Assembly: GCA_964057225.1 (NCBI GenBank) | Contig: OZ059897.1 | Location: 1,426,001-1,490,000, forward strand | Reading direction: 5' to 3' | Source of the DNA: Auanema rhodensis | Taxonomy: Eukaryota > Nematoda > Chromadorea > Rhabditida > Rhabditidae | DNA length: 64,000 nt | Notes under the pieces: generated by a model | What the model saw: only the letters and a program-made list of their open reading frames with translations | What the model was told of the DNA's origin: nothing | The model's database searches: none | Position numbers and translations under genes: made by a program | Shown: piece after piece, positions 22,336-35,320 of the stretch | Numbering within the stretch: the first letter of the stretch is position 1 | How the letters are laid out: the number at the start of each line of letters is the position of its first letter

Positions 22336-23738
22336 TCACCCTGAAGAATTAATTTTTTCGTTGAAAAACATTGTCCATGGTCTTCGCCTTAAAAAAAGGA
22401 AATTAGAAACATTTACTTTCTGTAAAATTATCTTGAAATTTTTCGGGATAATTTTTGTCAAAATGTTTTTGGAAGCAATGTTGAGAGTACATGGAAACTC
22501 AACATACACTAATGCATCATTTTTCAAACAATCATAAATAATTTTTGTATTGAGCGTTTCTCAATGTGGTATAGTGCATTCGGAACAAATGTTTAAGCTG
22601 CGTCGATCTGTGTTATCAGATTTGCGCTAGCTTAAAAATGCACCGAGATATCAACTGATATAAGTTCACACTTATATCCTCGATTTTCACCCTGAAGAAT
22701 TAATTTTTTCGTTAAATAACATTGTCCATCGTCTTCGCCTCGAAAAAAGAAATCTAAAAACATCTACTTTTCGTAAAATTATCTTGAAATTTTTCAGGAA
22801 AATTTTTGTCAAAATGTTTTTGGAAGCAATGTTGAGTGTACATGGAAACTCAACATACACTAATGCATCATTTTTCAAACGATCATAACTAATTTTTGTA
22901 TTGAGCGTTTCTTAATGTTGTATAGTGCATTCGATGCGGATTTTTAAGCTGCGTCGATCTGTCTTATCCGATTTGCGCTAGCTTAAAAATGCACCGAGAT
23001 ATCAACTGATATAAGTTCACACTTATATCCTCGATTTTCACTCTGAAGAATTAATTTTTTCGTTGAATAACATTGTCCATCGTCTTCGCCTTGAGAAAAG
23101 GAATCTAAGAACATCTAGTTTTTGTAAAATTATCTTGAAATTTTTTGGGGAAATTTTTGTCAAAATGTTTTTGGAAGCAATGTTGAGTGTACATGGAAAC
23201 TCAACATACACTAATGCATCATTTTTCAAACAATCATAAATAATTTTTGTATTGAGCGTTTCTCAATGTTATATAGTGCATTCGATGCGGATTTCTAAGC
23301 TGCGTCGATCTGTGTTATCAGATTTGCCTAGCTTAAAAATGCACCGAGATATCAACTGATATAAGTTCACACTTATATCCTCGATTTTCACCCTGAAGAA
23401 TTAATTTTTTCGTTGAATAAAATTGTCCATCGTCTTCGCAATAAGAAAAGAAATCTAAGAACATCTAGTTTTTGTAAAATTATCTTGAAATTTTTCGGGA
23501 AAATTTTTGTCAAAATGTTTTTGGAAGCAATGTTGAGTGTACATGGAAACTCAACATACACTAATGCATCATTTTTCAAACAATCATAAATAATTTTTGT
23601 ATTGAGCGTTTCTCAATGTAGTATAGTGCATTCGATGCGGATTTTCAAGCTGCGTCGATCTGTGTTATCAGATTTGCGCTAGCTTAAAAATGCACCGAGA
23701 TATCAACTGATATAAGTTCACACTTATATCCTCGATTT
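22336..23738. repeat. Tetramer N L S D, copy 2 (1,403 bp)
   Basis: Starts are 22336, 22687, 23038 and 23388, at an offset of 1,403 bp from copy 1. N, L and S match copy 1 as far as I could read. D here keeps its usual V2 (gtagtatag, ggattttcaag) and leads on to D, Y, X1, X2. Confidence 0.88.
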
Positions 23739-25142
23739 TCACCCTGAAGAATTAATTTTTTCGTTGAATAAAATTGTCCATCGTCTTCGCAATAAGAAAA
23801 GGAATCTAAGAACATCTAGTTTTTGTAAAATTATCTTGAAATTTTTCGGGAAAATTTTTGTCAAAATGTTTTTGGAAGCAATGTTGAGTGTACATGGAAA
23901 CTCAACATACACAAATGCATCATTTTTCAAACAATCATAAATAATTTTTGTATTGAGCGTTTCTCAATGTTATATAGTGCATTCGATGCGGATTTCTAAG
24001 CTGCGTCGATCTGTGTTATTAGATTTGCGCTAGCTTAAAAATGCACCGAGATATCAACTGATATAAATTCACACTTATATCCTCGATTTTCACCCTGAAG
24101 AATTAATTTTTTCGTTGAATAACATTGTCCATCGTCTTCGCCTTAAGAAAAGGAATCTAAAAACATATACTTTTCGTGAAATTATCTTGAAATTTTTCGG
24201 GAAAATTTTTGTCAAAATGTTTTTGGAAGCAATGTTGAGTGTGCATGGAAACTCAACATACACTAATGCATCATTTTTCAAACAATCATAAATAATTTTT
24301 GTATTGAGCGTTTCTCAATGTGGTATAGTGCATTCGAAACAAATGTTTAAGCTGCGTCGATCTGTGTTATCAGATTTGCGCTAGCTTAAAAATGCACCGA
24401 GATATCAACTGATATAAGTTCACACTTATATCCTCGATTTTCACCCTGAAGAATTAATTTTTTCGTTGAATAACATTGTCCATCGTTTTCGCCTTGAAAA
24501 AAGGAATCTAAAAACATCTACTCTTCGTTAAATTATCTTGAAATTTTTCGGGAAAATTTTTGTCAAAATCTTTTTGGAAGCAATGTTGAGTGTACATGGA
24601 AACTCAACATACACTAATGCATCATTTTTCAAACAATCATAAATAATTTTTGTATTGAGCGTTTTTCAATGTGGTATAGTGCATTCGAAACAAATGTTTA
24701 AGCTGCGTCGATCTGTGTTATCAGATTTGCGCTAGCTTAAAAATGCACCGAGATATCAACTGATATAAGTTCACACTTATATCCTCGATTTTCACCCTGA
24801 AGAATTAATTTTTTCGTTGAATAACATTGTCCATCGTTTTCGCCTTGAAAAAAGGAATCTAAAAACATCTACTCTTCGTTAAATTATCTTGAAATTTTTC
24901 GGGAAAATTTTTGTCAAAATGTTTTTGGAAGCAATGTTGAGTGTACATGGAAACTCAACATACACTAATGCATCATTTTTCAAACAATCATAAATAATTT
25001 TTGTATTGAGCGTTTCTCAATGTGGTATAGTGCATTCGAAACAAATGTTTAAGCTGCGTCGATCTGTGTTATCAGATTTGCGCTAGCTTAAAAATGCACC
25101 GAGATATCAACTGATATAAGTTCACACTTATATCCTCGATTT
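23739..25142. repeat. D Y X1 X2 segment of the nine-monomer unit
   Basis: Starts are 23739, 24090, 24441 and 24792. With D at 23388 it gives D D Y X1 X2 and leads directly into Lx at 25143. Y at 24090 has a private gtgcatgg (usually gtacatgg) inside the dyad 1 spacer. Confidence 0.87.
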
Positions 25143-28100
25143 TCACCCTGAAGAATTAATTTTTTCGTTGAATAACATTGTCCATCGTTTTCGCCTTGAA
25201 AAAAGGAATCTAAAAACATCTACTTTTCGTAAAATTATCATGAAATTTTTCAGGAAAATTTTTGTCAAAATGTTTTTGGAAGCAATGTTGAGTGTACATG
25301 GAAACTCAACATACACTAATGCATCATTTTTCAAACGATCATAACTAATTTTTGTATTGAGCGTTTCTTAATGTTGTATAGTGCATTCGATGCGGATTTT
25401 TAAGCTGCGTCGATCTGTCTTATCCGATTTGCGCTAGCTTAAAAATGCACCGAGATATCAACTGATATAAGTTCACACTTATATCCTCGATTTTCACCCT
25501 GAAGAATTAATTTTTTCGTTGAATAACATTGTCCATCGTCTTCGCCTTAAAAAAAAGAATCTAAAAACATCTACTTTTTGTAAAATTATCTTGAAATTTT
25601 TTGGGGAAATTTTTGTCAAAATGTTTTTGGAAGCAATGTTGAGTGTACATGGAAACTCAACATACACTAATGCATCATTTTTCAAACAATCATAAATAAT
25701 TTTTGTATTGAGCGTTTATCAATGTAGTATAGTGCATTCGATGCGGATTTTTAAGCTGCGTCGATCTGTGTTATCAGATTTGAGTTAGCTTAAAAATGCA
25801 CCGAGATATCAACTGATATAAGTTCACACTTATATCCTCGATTTTCACCCTGAAGAATTAATTTTTTCGTTGAAAAACATTGTCCATGGTCTTCGCCTTA
25901 AAAAAAGGAAATTAGAAACATTTACTTTCTGTAAAATTATCTTGAAATTTTTCGGGATAATTTTTGTCAAAATGTTTTTGGAAGCAATGTTGAGAGTACA
26001 TGGAAACTCAACATACACTAATGCATCATTTTTCAAACAATCATAAATAATTTTTGTATTGAGCGTTTCTCAATGTGGTATAGTGCATTCGGAACAAATG
26101 TTTAAGCTGCGTCGATCTGTGTTATCAGATTTGAGCTAGCTTAAAAATGCACCGAGATATCAACTGATATAAGTTCACACTTATATCCTCGATTTTCACC
26201 CTGAAGAATTAATTTTTTCGTTAAATAACATTGTCCATCGTCTTCGCCTCGAAAAAAGAAATCTAAAAACATCTACTTTTCGTAAAATTATCTTGAAATT
26301 TTTCAGGAAAATTTTTGTCAAAATGTTTTTGGAAGCAATGTTGAGTGTACATGGAAACTCAACATACACTAATGCATCATTTTTCAAACGATCATAACTA
26401 ATTTTTGTATTGAGCGTTTCTTAATGTTGTATAGTGCATTCGATGCGGATTTTTAAGCTGCGTCGATCTGTCTTATCCGATTTGCGCTAGCTTAAAAATG
26501 CACCGAGATATCAACTGATATAAATTCACACTTATATCCTCGATTTTCACCCTGAAGAATTAATTTTTTCGTTGAATAAAATTGTCCATCGTCTTCGCAA
26601 TAAGAAAAGAAATCTAAGAACATCTAGTTTTTGTGAAATTATCTTGAAATTTTTCGGGAAAATTTTTGTCAAAATGTTTTTGGAAGCAATGTTGAGTGTA
26701 CATGGAAACTCAACATACACTAATGCATCATTTTTCAAACAATCATAAATAATTTTTGTATTGAGCGTTTCTCAATGTAGTATAGTGCATTCGATGCGGA
26801 TTTTCAAGCTGCGTCGATCTGTGTTATCAGATTTGCGCTAGCTTAAAAATGCACCGAGATATCAACTGATATAAGTTCACACTTATATCCTCGATTTTCA
26901 CCCTGAAGAATTAATTTTTTCGTTGAATAAAATTGTCCATCGTCTTCGCAATAAGAAAAGGAATCTAAGAACATCTAGTTTTTGTAAAATTATCTTGAAA
27001 TTTTTCGGGAAAATTTTTGTCAAAATGTTTTTGGAAGCAATGTTGAGTGTACATGGAAACTCAACATACACAAATGCATCATTTTTCAAACAATCATAAA
27101 TAATTTTTGTATTGAGCGTTTCTCAATGTTATATAGTGCATTCGATGCGGATTTCTAAGCTGCGTCGATCTGTGTTATTAGATTTGCGCTAGCTTAAAAA
27201 TGCACCGAGATATCAACTGATATAAATTCACACTTATATCCTCGATTTTCACCCTGAAGAATTAATTTTTTCGTTGAATAACATTGTCCATCGTCTTCGC
27301 CTTAAGAAAAGGAATCTAAAAACATATACTTTTCGTGAAATTATCTTGAAATTTTTCGGGAAAATTTTTGTCAAAATGTTTTTGGAAGCAATGTTGAGTG
27401 TACATGGAAACTCAACATACACTAATGCATCATTTTTCAAACAATCATAAATAATTTTTGTATTGAGCGTTTCTCAATGTGGTATAGTGCATTCGAAACA
27501 AATGTTTAAGCTGCGTCGATCTGTGTTATCAGATTTGCGCTAGCTTAAAAATGCACCGAGATATCAACTGATATAAGTTCAAACTTATATCCTCGATTTT
27601 CACCCTGAAGAATTAATTTTTTCGTTGAATAACATTGTCCATCGTCTTCGCCTTGAAAAAAGGAATTTAAAAACATCTAGTTTTTGTAAAATTATCTTGA
27701 AATTTTTCGGGAAAATTTTTGTCAAAATGTTTTTGGAAGCAATGTTGAGTGTACATGGAAACTCAACATACACTAATGCATCATTTTTCAAACAATCATA
27801 AATAATTTTTGTATTGAGCATTTCTCAATGTAGTATAGTGCATTCGATGCGGATTTTCAAGCTGCGTCGATCTGTGTTATCAGATTTGCGCTAGCTTAAA
27901 AATGCACCGAGATATCAACTGATATAAGTTCACACTTATATCCTCGATTTTCACCCTGAAGAATTAATTTTTTCGTTGAATAAAATTGTCCATCGTCTTC
28001 GCAATAAGAAAAGGAATCTAAGAACATCTAGTTTTTGTAAAATTATCTTGAAATTTTTCGGGAAAATTTTTGTCAAAATGTTTTTGGAAGCAATGTTGAG

Positions 28101-29354
28101 TGTACATGGAAACTCAACATACACAAATGCATCATTTTTCAAACAATCATAAATAATTTTTGTATTGAGCGTTTCTCAATGTTATATAGTGCATTCGATG
28201 CGGATTTCTAAGCTGCGTCGATCTGTGTTATTAGATTTGCGCTAGCTTAAAAATGCACCGAGATATCAACTGATATAAATTCACACTTATATCCTCGATT
28301 TTCACCCTGAAGAATTAATTTTTTCGTTGAATAACATTGTCCATCGTCTTCGCCTTAAGAAAAGGAATCTAAAAACATATACTTTTCGTGAAATTATCTT
28401 GAAATTTTTCGGGAAAATTTTTGTCAAAATGTTTTTGGAAGCAATGTTGAGTGTACATGGAAACTCAACATACACTAATGCATCATTTTTCAAACAATCA
28501 TAAATAATTTTTGTATTGAGCGTTTCTCAATGTGGTATAGTGCATTCGAAACAAATGTTTAAGCTGCGTCGATCTGTGTTATCAGATTTGCGCTAGCTTA
28601 AAAATGCACCGAGATATCAACTGATATAAGTTCAAACTTATATCCTCGATTTTCACCCTGAAGAATTAATTTTTTCGTTGAATAACATTGTCCATCGTTT
28701 TCGCCTTGAAAAAAGGAATCTAAAAACATCTACTCTTCGTTAAATTATCTTGAAATTTTTCGGGAAAATTTTTGTCAAAATCTTTTTGGAAGCAATGTTG
28801 AGTGTACATGGAAACTCAACATACACTAATGCATCATTTTTCAAACAATCATAAATAATTTTTGTATTGAGCGTTTTTCAATGTGGTATAGTGCATTCGA
28901 AACAAATGTTTAAGCTGCGTCGATCTGTGTTATCAGATTTGCGCTAGCTTAAAAATGCACCGAGATATCAACTGATATAAGTTCACACTTATATCCTCGA
29001 TTTTCACCCTGAAGAATTAATTTTTTCGTTGAATAACATTGTCCATCGTTTTCGCCTTGAAAAAAAGAATCTAAAAACATCTACTCTTCGTTAAATTATC
29101 TTGAAATTTTTCGGGAAAATTTTTGTCAAAATGTTTTTGGAAGCAATGTTGAGTGTACATGGAAACTCAACATACACTAATGCATCATTTTTCAAACAAT
29201 CATAAATAATTTTTGTTTTGAGCGTTTCTCAATGTGGTATAGTGCATTCGAAACAAATGTTTAAGCTGCGTCGATCTGTGTTATCAGATTTGCGCTAGCT
29301 TAAAAATGCACCGAGATATCAACTGATATAAGTTCACACTTATATCCTCGATTT
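25143..29354. repeat. Higher-order repeat copy: Lx K N L D D Y [D' D Y] X X (12 monomers, 4,212 bp)
   Basis: Starts run every 351 bp from 25143 to 29004. It is the nine-monomer unit with a 3-monomer insertion, D' D Y, at 27600-28652. It shares attatcatgaaat in Lx with the next copy. N at 25845 keeps gagagtacatgg, and its V2 has a private gagctagc. Confidence 0.9.
27600..28652. repeat. Three-monomer insertion D' D Y (1,053 bp)
   Basis: The first monomer is hybrid: left bases ccttgaaaaaagg and aaaaacatc are X-like, then ctagtttttg onward is D. The switch lies near 27672-27680. An unequal crossover between the X that follows Y and the first D of the unit predicts this order. The rare gttcaaactta variant occurs just before 27600 and again just before 28653, as expected if the Y right half was duplicated too. 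Confidence 0.85.
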
Positions 29355-32300
29355 TCACCCTGAAGAATTAATTTTTTCGTTGAATAACATTGTCCATCGT
29401 TTTCGCCTTGAAAAAAGGAATCTAAAAACATCTACTTTTCGTAAAATTATCATGAAATTTTTCAGGAAAATTTTTGTCAAAATGTTTTTGGAAGCAATGT
29501 TGAGTGTACATGGAAACTCAACATACACTAATGCATCATTTTTCAAACGATCATAACTAATTTTTGTATTGAGCGTTTCTTAATGTTGTATAGTGCATTC
29601 GATGCGGATTTTTAAGCTGCGTCGATCTGTCTTATCCGATTTGCGCTAGCTTAAAAATGCACCGAGATATCAACTGATATAAGTTCACACTTATATCCTC
29701 GATTTTCACCCTGAAGAATTAATTTTTTCGTTGAATAACATTGTCCATCGTCTTCGCCTTAAAAAAAAGAATCTAAAAACATCTACTTTTTGTAAAATTA
29801 TCTTGAAAGTTTTTGGGGAAATTTTTGTCAAAATGTTTTTGGAAGCAATGTTGAGTGTACATGGAAACTCAACATACACTAATGCATCATTTTTCAAACA
29901 ATCATAAATAATTTTTGTATTGAGCGTTTATCAATGTAGTATAGTGCATTCGATGCGGATTTTTAAGCTGCGTCGATCTGTGTTATCAGATTTGAGTTAG
30001 CTTAAAAATGCACCGAGATATCAACTGATATAAGTTCACACTTATATCCTCGATTTTCACCCTGAAGAATTAATTTTTTCGTTGAAAAACATTGTCCATG
30101 GTCTTCGCCTTAAAAAAAGGAAATTAGAAACATTTACTTTCTGTAAAATTATCTTGAAATTTTTCGGGATAATTTTTGTCAAAATGTTTTTGGAAGCAAT
30201 GTTGAGAGTACATGGAAACTCAACATACACTAATGCATCATTTTTCAAACAATCATAAATAATTTTTGTATTGAGCGTTTCTCAATGTGGTATAGTGCAT
30301 TCGGAACAAATGTTTAAGCTGCGTCGATCTGTGTTATCAGATTTGCGCTAGCTTAAAAATGCACCGAGATATCAACTGATATAAGTTCACACTTATATCC
30401 TCGATTTTCACCCTGAAGAATTAATTTTTTCGTTAAATAACATTGTCCATCGTCTTCGCCTCGAAAAAAGAAATCTAAAAACATCTACTTTTCGTAAAAT
30501 TATCTTGAAATTTTTCAGGAAAATTTTTGTCAAAATGTTTTTGGAAGCAATGTTGAGTGTACATGGAAACTCAACATACACTAATGCATCATTTTTCAAA
30601 CGATCATAACTAATTTTTGTATTGAGCGTTTCTTAATGTTGTATAGTGCATTCGATGCGGATTTTTAAGCTGCGTCGATCTGTCTTATCCGATTTGCGCT
30701 AGCTTAAAAATGCACCGAGATATCAACTGATATAAGTTCACACTTATATCCTCGATTTTCACCCTGAAGAATTAATTTTTTCGTTGAATAAAATTGTCCA
30801 TCGTCTTCGCAATAAGAAAAGAAATCTAAGAACATCTAGTTTTTGTAAAATTATCTTGAAATTTTTCGGGAAAATTTTTGTCAAAATGTTTTTGGAAGCA
30901 ATGTTGAGTGTACATGGAAACTCAACATACACTAATGCATCATTTTTCAAACAATCATAAATAATTTTTGTATTGAGCGTTTCTCAATGTAATATAGTGC
31001 ATTCGATGCGGATTTTCAAGCTGCGTCGATCTGTGTTATCAGATTTGCGCTAGCTTAAAAATGCACCGAGATATCAACTGATATAAGTTCACACTTATAT
31101 CCTCGATTTTCACCCTGAAGAATTAATTTTTTCGTTGAATAAAATTGTCCATCGTCTTCGCAATAAGAAAAGGAATCTAAGAACATCTAGTTTTTGTAAA
31201 ATTATCTTGAAATTTTTCGGGAAAATTTTTGTCAAAATGTTTTTGGAAGCAATGTTGAGTGTACATGGAAACTCAACATACACAAATGCATCATTTTTCA
31301 AACAATCATAAATAATTTTTGTATTGAGCGTTTCTCAATGTTATATAGTGCATTCGATGCGGATTTCTAAGCTGCGTCGATCTGTGTTATTAGATTTGCG
31401 CTAGCTTAAAAATGCACCGAGATATCAACTGATATAAATTCACACTTATATCCTCGATTTTCACCCTGAAGAATTAATTTTTTCGTTGAATAACATTGTC
31501 CATCGTCTTCGCCTTAAGAAAAGGAATCTAAAAACATATACTTTTCGTGAAATTATCTTGAAATTTTTCGGGAAAATTTTTGTCAAAATGTTTTTGGAAG
31601 CAATGTTGAGTGTACATGGAAACTCAACATACACTAATGCATCATTTTTCAAACAATCATAAATAATTTTTGTATTGAGCGTTTCTCAATGTGGTATAGT
31701 GCATTCGAAACAAATGTTTAAGCTGCGTCGATCTGTGTTATCAGATTTGCGCTAGCTTAAAAATGCACCGAGATATCAACTGATATAAGTTCACACTTAT
31801 ATCCTCGATTTTCACCCTGAAGAATTAATTTTTTCGTTGAATAACATTGTCCATCGTTTTCGCCTTGAAAAAAGGAATCTAAAAACATCTACTCTTCGTT
31901 AAATTATCTTGAAATTTTTCGGGAAAATTTTTGTCAAAATGTTTTTGGAAGCAATGTTGAGTGTACATGGAAACTCAACATACACTAATGCATCATTTTT
32001 CAAACAATCATAAATAATTTTTGTATTGAGCGTTTCTCAATGTGGTATAGTGCATTCGAAACAAATGTTTAAGCTGCGTCGATCTGTGTTATCAGATTTG
32101 CGCTAGCTTAAAAATGCACCGAGATATCAACTGATATAAGTTCACACTTATATCCTCGATTTTCACCCTGAAGAATTAATTTTTTCGTTGAATAACATTG
32201 TCCATCGTTTTCGCCTTGAAAAAAGGAATCTAAAAACATCTACTCTTTGTTAAATTATCTTGAAATTTTTCGGGAAAATTTTTGTCAAAATGTTTTTGGA

Positions 32301-32513
32301 AGCAATGTTGAGTGTACATGGAAACTCAACATACACTAATGCATCATTTTTCAAACAATCATAAATAATTTTTGTATTGAGCGTTTCTCAATGTGGTATA
32401 GTGCATTCGAAACAAATGTTTAAGCTGCGTCGATCTGTGTTATCAGATTTGCGCTAGCTTAAAAATGCACCGAGATATCAACTGATATAAGTTCACACTT
32501 ATATCCTCGATTT
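29355..32513. repeat. Higher-order repeat copy: Lx K N L D D Y X X (nine monomers, 3,159 bp)
   Basis: Starts are 29355, 29706, 30057, 30408, 30759, 31110, 31461, 31812 and 32163, the same order as 8651-11809. K at 29706 has a private cttgaaagttt. The first D (30759) carries tgtaatatag and the second X (32163) has tactctttgtt. Both changes recur in the duplicated 14-monomer segment. Confidence 0.9.
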
Positions 32514-35082
32514 TCACCCTGAAGAATTAATTTTTTCGTTGAATAACATTGTCCATCGTTTTCGCCTTGAAAAAAGGAATCTAAAAACATCTACTTTTTG
32601 TGAAATTATCTTGAAATTTTTCGGGATAATTTTTGTCAAAATGTTTTTGGAAGCAATGTTGAGTGTACATAGAAACTCAACATACACTAATGCATCATTT
32701 TTCAAACAATCATAAATAATTTTTGTATTGAGCGTTTCTCAATGTTATATAGTGCATTCGATGCGGATTTCTAAGCTGCGTCGATCTGTGTTATTAGATT
32801 TGCGCTAGCTTAAAAATGCACCGAGATATCAACTGATATAAGTTCACACTTATATCCTCGATTTTCACCCTGAAGAATTAATTTTTTCGTTGAATAAAAT
32901 TGTCCATCGTCTTCGCAATAAGAAAAGGAATCTAAGAACATCTAGTTTTTGTAAAATTATCTTGAAATTTTTCGGGAAAATTTTTGTCAAAATGTTTTTG
33001 GAAGCAATGTTGAGTGTACATGGAAAATCAACATACACTAATGCATCATTTTTCAAACAATCATAAATAATTTTTGTATTGAGCGTTTCTCAATGTGGTA
33101 TATAGCATTCGAAACAAATGTTTAAGCTGCGTCGATCTGTGTTATCAGATTTGCGCTAGCTTAAAAATGCACCGAGATATCAATTGAAATAAGTTCACAC
33201 TTATATCCTCGATTTTCACCCTGAAGAATTAATTTTTTCGTTGAATAACATTGTCCATCGTCTTCGCCTTGAGAAAAGGAATCTAAGAACATCTAGTTTT
33301 TGTAAAATTATCTTGAAATTTTTTGGGGAAATTTTTGTCAAAATGTTTTTGGAAGCAATGTTGAGTGTACATGGAAACTCAACATACACTAATGCATCAT
33401 TTTTCAAACAATCATAAATAATTTTTGTATTGAGCGTTTCTCAATGTTATATAGTGCATTCGATGCGGATTTCTAAGCTGCGTCGATCTGTGTTATCAGA
33501 TTTGCCTAGCTTAAAAATGCACCGAGATATCAACTGATATAAGTTCACACTTATATCCTCGATTTTCACCCTGAAGAATTAATTTTTTCGTTGAATAAAA
33601 TTGTCCATCGTCTTCGCAATAAGAAAAGAAATCTAAGAACATCTAGTTTTTGTAAAATTATCTTGAAATTTTTCGGGAAAATTTTTGTCAAAATGTTTTT
33701 GGAAGCAATGTTGAGTGTACATGGAAACTCAACATACACTAATGCATCATTTTTCAAACAATCATAAATAATTTTTGTATTGAGCGTTTCTCAATGTAGT
33801 ATAGTGCATTCGGTGCGGATTTTCAAGCTGCGTCGATCTGTGTTATCAGATTTGCGCTAGCTTAAAAATGCACCGAGATATCAACTGATATAAGTTCACA
33901 CTTATATCCTCGATTTTCACCCTGAAGAATTAATTTTTTCGTTGAATAAAATTGTCCATCGTCTTCGCAATAAGAAAAGGAATCTAAGAACATCTAGTTT
34001 TTGTAAAATTATCCTGAAATTTTTCGGGAAAATTTTTGTCAAAATGTTTTTGGAAGCAATGTTGAGTGTACATGGAAACTCAACATACACAAATGCATCA
34101 TTTTTCAAACAATCATAAATAATTTTTGTATTGAGCGTTTCTCAATGTTATATAGTGCATTCGATGCGGATTTCTAAGCTGCGTCGATCTGTGTTATTAG
34201 ATTTGCGCTAGCTTAAAAATGCACCGAGATATCAACTGATATAAATTCACACTTATATCCTCGATTTTCACCCTGAAGAATTAATTTTTTCGTTGAATAA
34301 CATTGTCCATCGTCTTCGCCTTAAGAAAAGGAATCTAAAAACATATACTTTTCGTGAAATTATCTTGAAATTTTTCGGGAAAATTTTTGTCAAAATGTTT
34401 TTGGAAGCAATGTTGAGTGTACATGGAAACTCAACATACACTAATGCATCATTTTTCAAACAATCATAAATAATTTTTGTATTGAGCGTTTCTCAATGTG
34501 GTATAGTGCATTCGAAACAAATGTTTAAGCTGCGTCGATCTGTGTTATCAGATTTGCGCTAGCTTAAAAATGCACCGAGATATCAACTGATATAAGTTCA
34601 CACTTATATCCTCGATTTTCACCCTGAAGAATTAATTTTTTCGTTGAATAACATTGTCCATCGTTTTCGCCTTGAAAAAAGGAATCTAAAAACATCTACT
34701 CTTCGTTAAATTATCTTGAAATTTTTCGGGAAAATTTTTGTCAAAATGTTTTTGGAAGCAATGTTGAGTGTACATGGAAACTCAACATACACTAATGCAT
34801 CATTTTTCAAACAATCATAAATAATTTTTGTATTGAGCGTTTCTCAATGTGGTATAGTGCATTCGAAACAAATGTTTAAGCTGCGTCGATCTGTGTTATC
34901 AGATTTGCGCTAGCTTAAAAATGCACCGAGATATCAACTGATATAAGTTCACACTTATATCCTCGATTTTCACCCTGAAGAATTAATTTTTTCGTTGAAT
35001 AACATTGTCCATCGTTTTCGCCTTGAAAAAAGGAATCTAAAAACATCTACTCTTCGTTAAATTATCTTGAAATTTTTCGGGA
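30170..35082. repeat. 14-monomer tandem duplication, copy 1 (4,913 bp)
   Basis: The content is L D D Y X X Q D S D D Y X plus the left part of X, with monomer starts from 30408 to 34970. Private variants shared with copy 2 at exactly +4,913 bp include tgtaatatag, tactctttgtt, tacatagaaac, tggaaaatcaac, gtggtatatagc, tcaattgaaataag and attcggtgcgg. The one base difference noticed is c at 34014 versus t at 38927. The copy limits are placed from the hybrid monomer at 34970. Confidence 0.92.
32514..32864. repeat. Q monomer (marker of the 4.9-kb segment)
   Basis: The left is X/Lx-like (cgttttcgcc), then tactttttgtgaaatt, gggataa and tacatagaaac, with a V2 of the type normally found after the second D (ttatatag, tttctaag, gttattag). 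It occurs only at 32514, 37427 and 42340, spaced 4,913 bp apart both times. The third copy is followed by only one matching monomer type. Confidence 0.87.
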
Positions 35083-35320
35083 TAATTTTTGTCAAAATGT
35101 TTTTGGAAGCAATGTTGAGAGTACATGGAAACTCAACATACACTAATGCATCATTTTTCAAACAATCATAAATAATTTTTGTATTGAGCGTTTCTCAATG
35201 TGGTATAGTGCATTCGGAACAAATGTTTAAGCTGCGTCGATCTGTGTTATCAGATTTGCGCTAGCTTAAAAATGCACCGAGATATCAACTGATATAAGTT
35301 CACACTTATATCCTCGATTT
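34970..35320. repeat. Crossover-junction monomer: X left, N right
   Basis: X-specific bases continue to 35058 (ctcttcgtt). N-specific bases begin at t35083 (gggataa) and continue through gagagtacatgg and cggaacaaatg, as in N at 30057. The 24 bases between are identical in both families. This is the join between the two 4,913-bp copies and the product expected when an X monomer recombined with N of the sister array. Confidence 0.92.

Noticed and set aside
27600-27821. 73-codon minus-strand frame with an ATG start
   Set aside because: The longer frame comes from a single gagcgt-to-gagcat change in one monomer that creates an upstream ATG in the satellite frame. There is no independent evidence of coding.
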